This document shows positions 35,544-35,671 of a stretch of 35,671 bases of DNA, in pieces. The stretch's first letter is position 1, and each line of letters opens with the position of its first letter. A model generated the notes under the pieces. That model searched no databases and had not been told where the DNA came from. It worked only from the letters and a program-made list of their open reading frames with translations. Where the stretch lies: positions 1 to 35,671 of the forward strand of contig NVRK02000009.1 of assembly GCA_002400845.2 (NCBI GenBank), read 5' to 3'. Both the position numbers and the translations under genes were made by a program. This stretch comes from Hyphomicrobiales bacterium (GTDB taxonomy: Bacteria > Pseudomonadota > Alphaproteobacteria > Rhizobiales > Rhizobiaceae).

Positions 35544-35671
35544 CCCACACAACGAGAGCGGCAACGTCGCAAGCGATGAACTGCTTCGCTCTTGAAACAT
35601 CATAAAGAGATTTGCACCGCAAGGTGTTCTCCTAGGCTGGAAGCCTGATTTACTGAGTAAGTTACTTGTAA
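35544..35671 (+). ncRNA. probable rRNA operon leader (16S gene lies outside)
   Basis: Downstream of the promoter there is a long stem between AGAGCG and CGCTCT (about 35554-35593), then a boxA-like GCTCTTGAAA at 35588-35597. A hairpin CACC-GCAA-GGTG with a GNRA loop (35615-35626) and another AGGCT-GGA-AGCCT (35634-35646) follow. boxA with antitermination factors is typical of rrn leaders. No 16S sequence is seen before the edge, so this is inferred from the leader only. Confidence 0.6.

Noticed and set aside
1..35671. a new multi-gene defence or metabolic system
   Set aside because: Nearly every gene belongs to a known housekeeping family in a conserved order. No toxin-antitoxin, nuclease, ATPase/effector or biosynthetic cluster was found.

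Overview
The window is a compact, AT-rich (about 40 % G+C by eye, not computed) chromosomal segment of an alphaproteobacterium, most likely order Hyphomicrobiales (Rhizobiales). The call rests on gene content and order: secA / parvulin isomerase / argJ / GNAT / mutT, then a methyltransferase / comF / grxC / nitrilase / DUF1178, then ubiG / lysC / ptsP / prfA / prmC / DUF4167 / clpB. This order is familiar from Brucella- and Rhizobium-like genomes. The low G+C would fit a Bartonella-like or marine low-GC lineage, but I cannot resolve the genus. I see no prophage, insertion sequence, CRISPR array or tRNA gene.

Layout. 1-4.3 kb: a J-domain protein, bolA, and a leftward aroK-aroB-corC operon whose genes are joined by ATGA overlaps. 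4.4-8.1 kb: a 48-residue membrane protein, xerD, accA and a YafK-type L,D-transpeptidase lipoprotein that ends in a clear terminator. 8.2-10.8 kb: secA, leftward. 11.2-14.7 kb: parvulin isomerase, argJ, an acetyltransferase and a MutT-type Nudix hydrolase. 14.8-16.2 kb: two very small genes, one of them a Flp-type IVb pilin, meeting a leftward methyltransferase. 16.3-18.9 kb: comF, grxC, nitrilase and DUF1178, rightward. 19.0-21.8 kb: a soluble double-PAS chemoreceptor and ubiG, leftward. 22.1-27.8 kb: lysC, ptsP, prfA and prmC, rightward. 28.2-33.3 kb: a DUF4167 Asn/Arg-rich protein, clpB, a MmcQ/YjbR protein and a YkuD L,D-transpeptidase. 33.3-35.3 kb: a membrane-anchored M23 peptidase, leftward. 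The last 150 bases carry a strong promoter, a boxA-like element and small hairpins that look like the start of an rRNA operon whose 16S gene lies beyond the edge.

Functional links. prfA and prmC are a modification pair: PrmC methylates the GGQ glutamine of PrfA. aroK and aroB are both shikimate-pathway enzymes. Three peptidoglycan enzymes (two L,D-transpeptidases of different subfamilies and one LytM endopeptidase) fit the LD-crosslinked wall of polar-growing Hyphomicrobiales. SecA and the periplasmic isomerase are divergent neighbours in protein export. The rest is mainly housekeeping metabolism, translation and proteostasis.

I found no convincing new multi-gene system. The items most worth a second look are small: the conserved micro-proteins, the lone pilin, the low-complexity DUF4167 protein, the methyltransferase that lacks a normal SAM-binding loop, and several repeat or dyad clusters in upstream regions, above all before clpB. 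Several predicted starts were moved downstream from the longest possible reading frame (xerD, secA, lysC, clpB, mutT, argJ, ppi and DUF4167) because of Shine-Dalgarno spacing or family N-termini.
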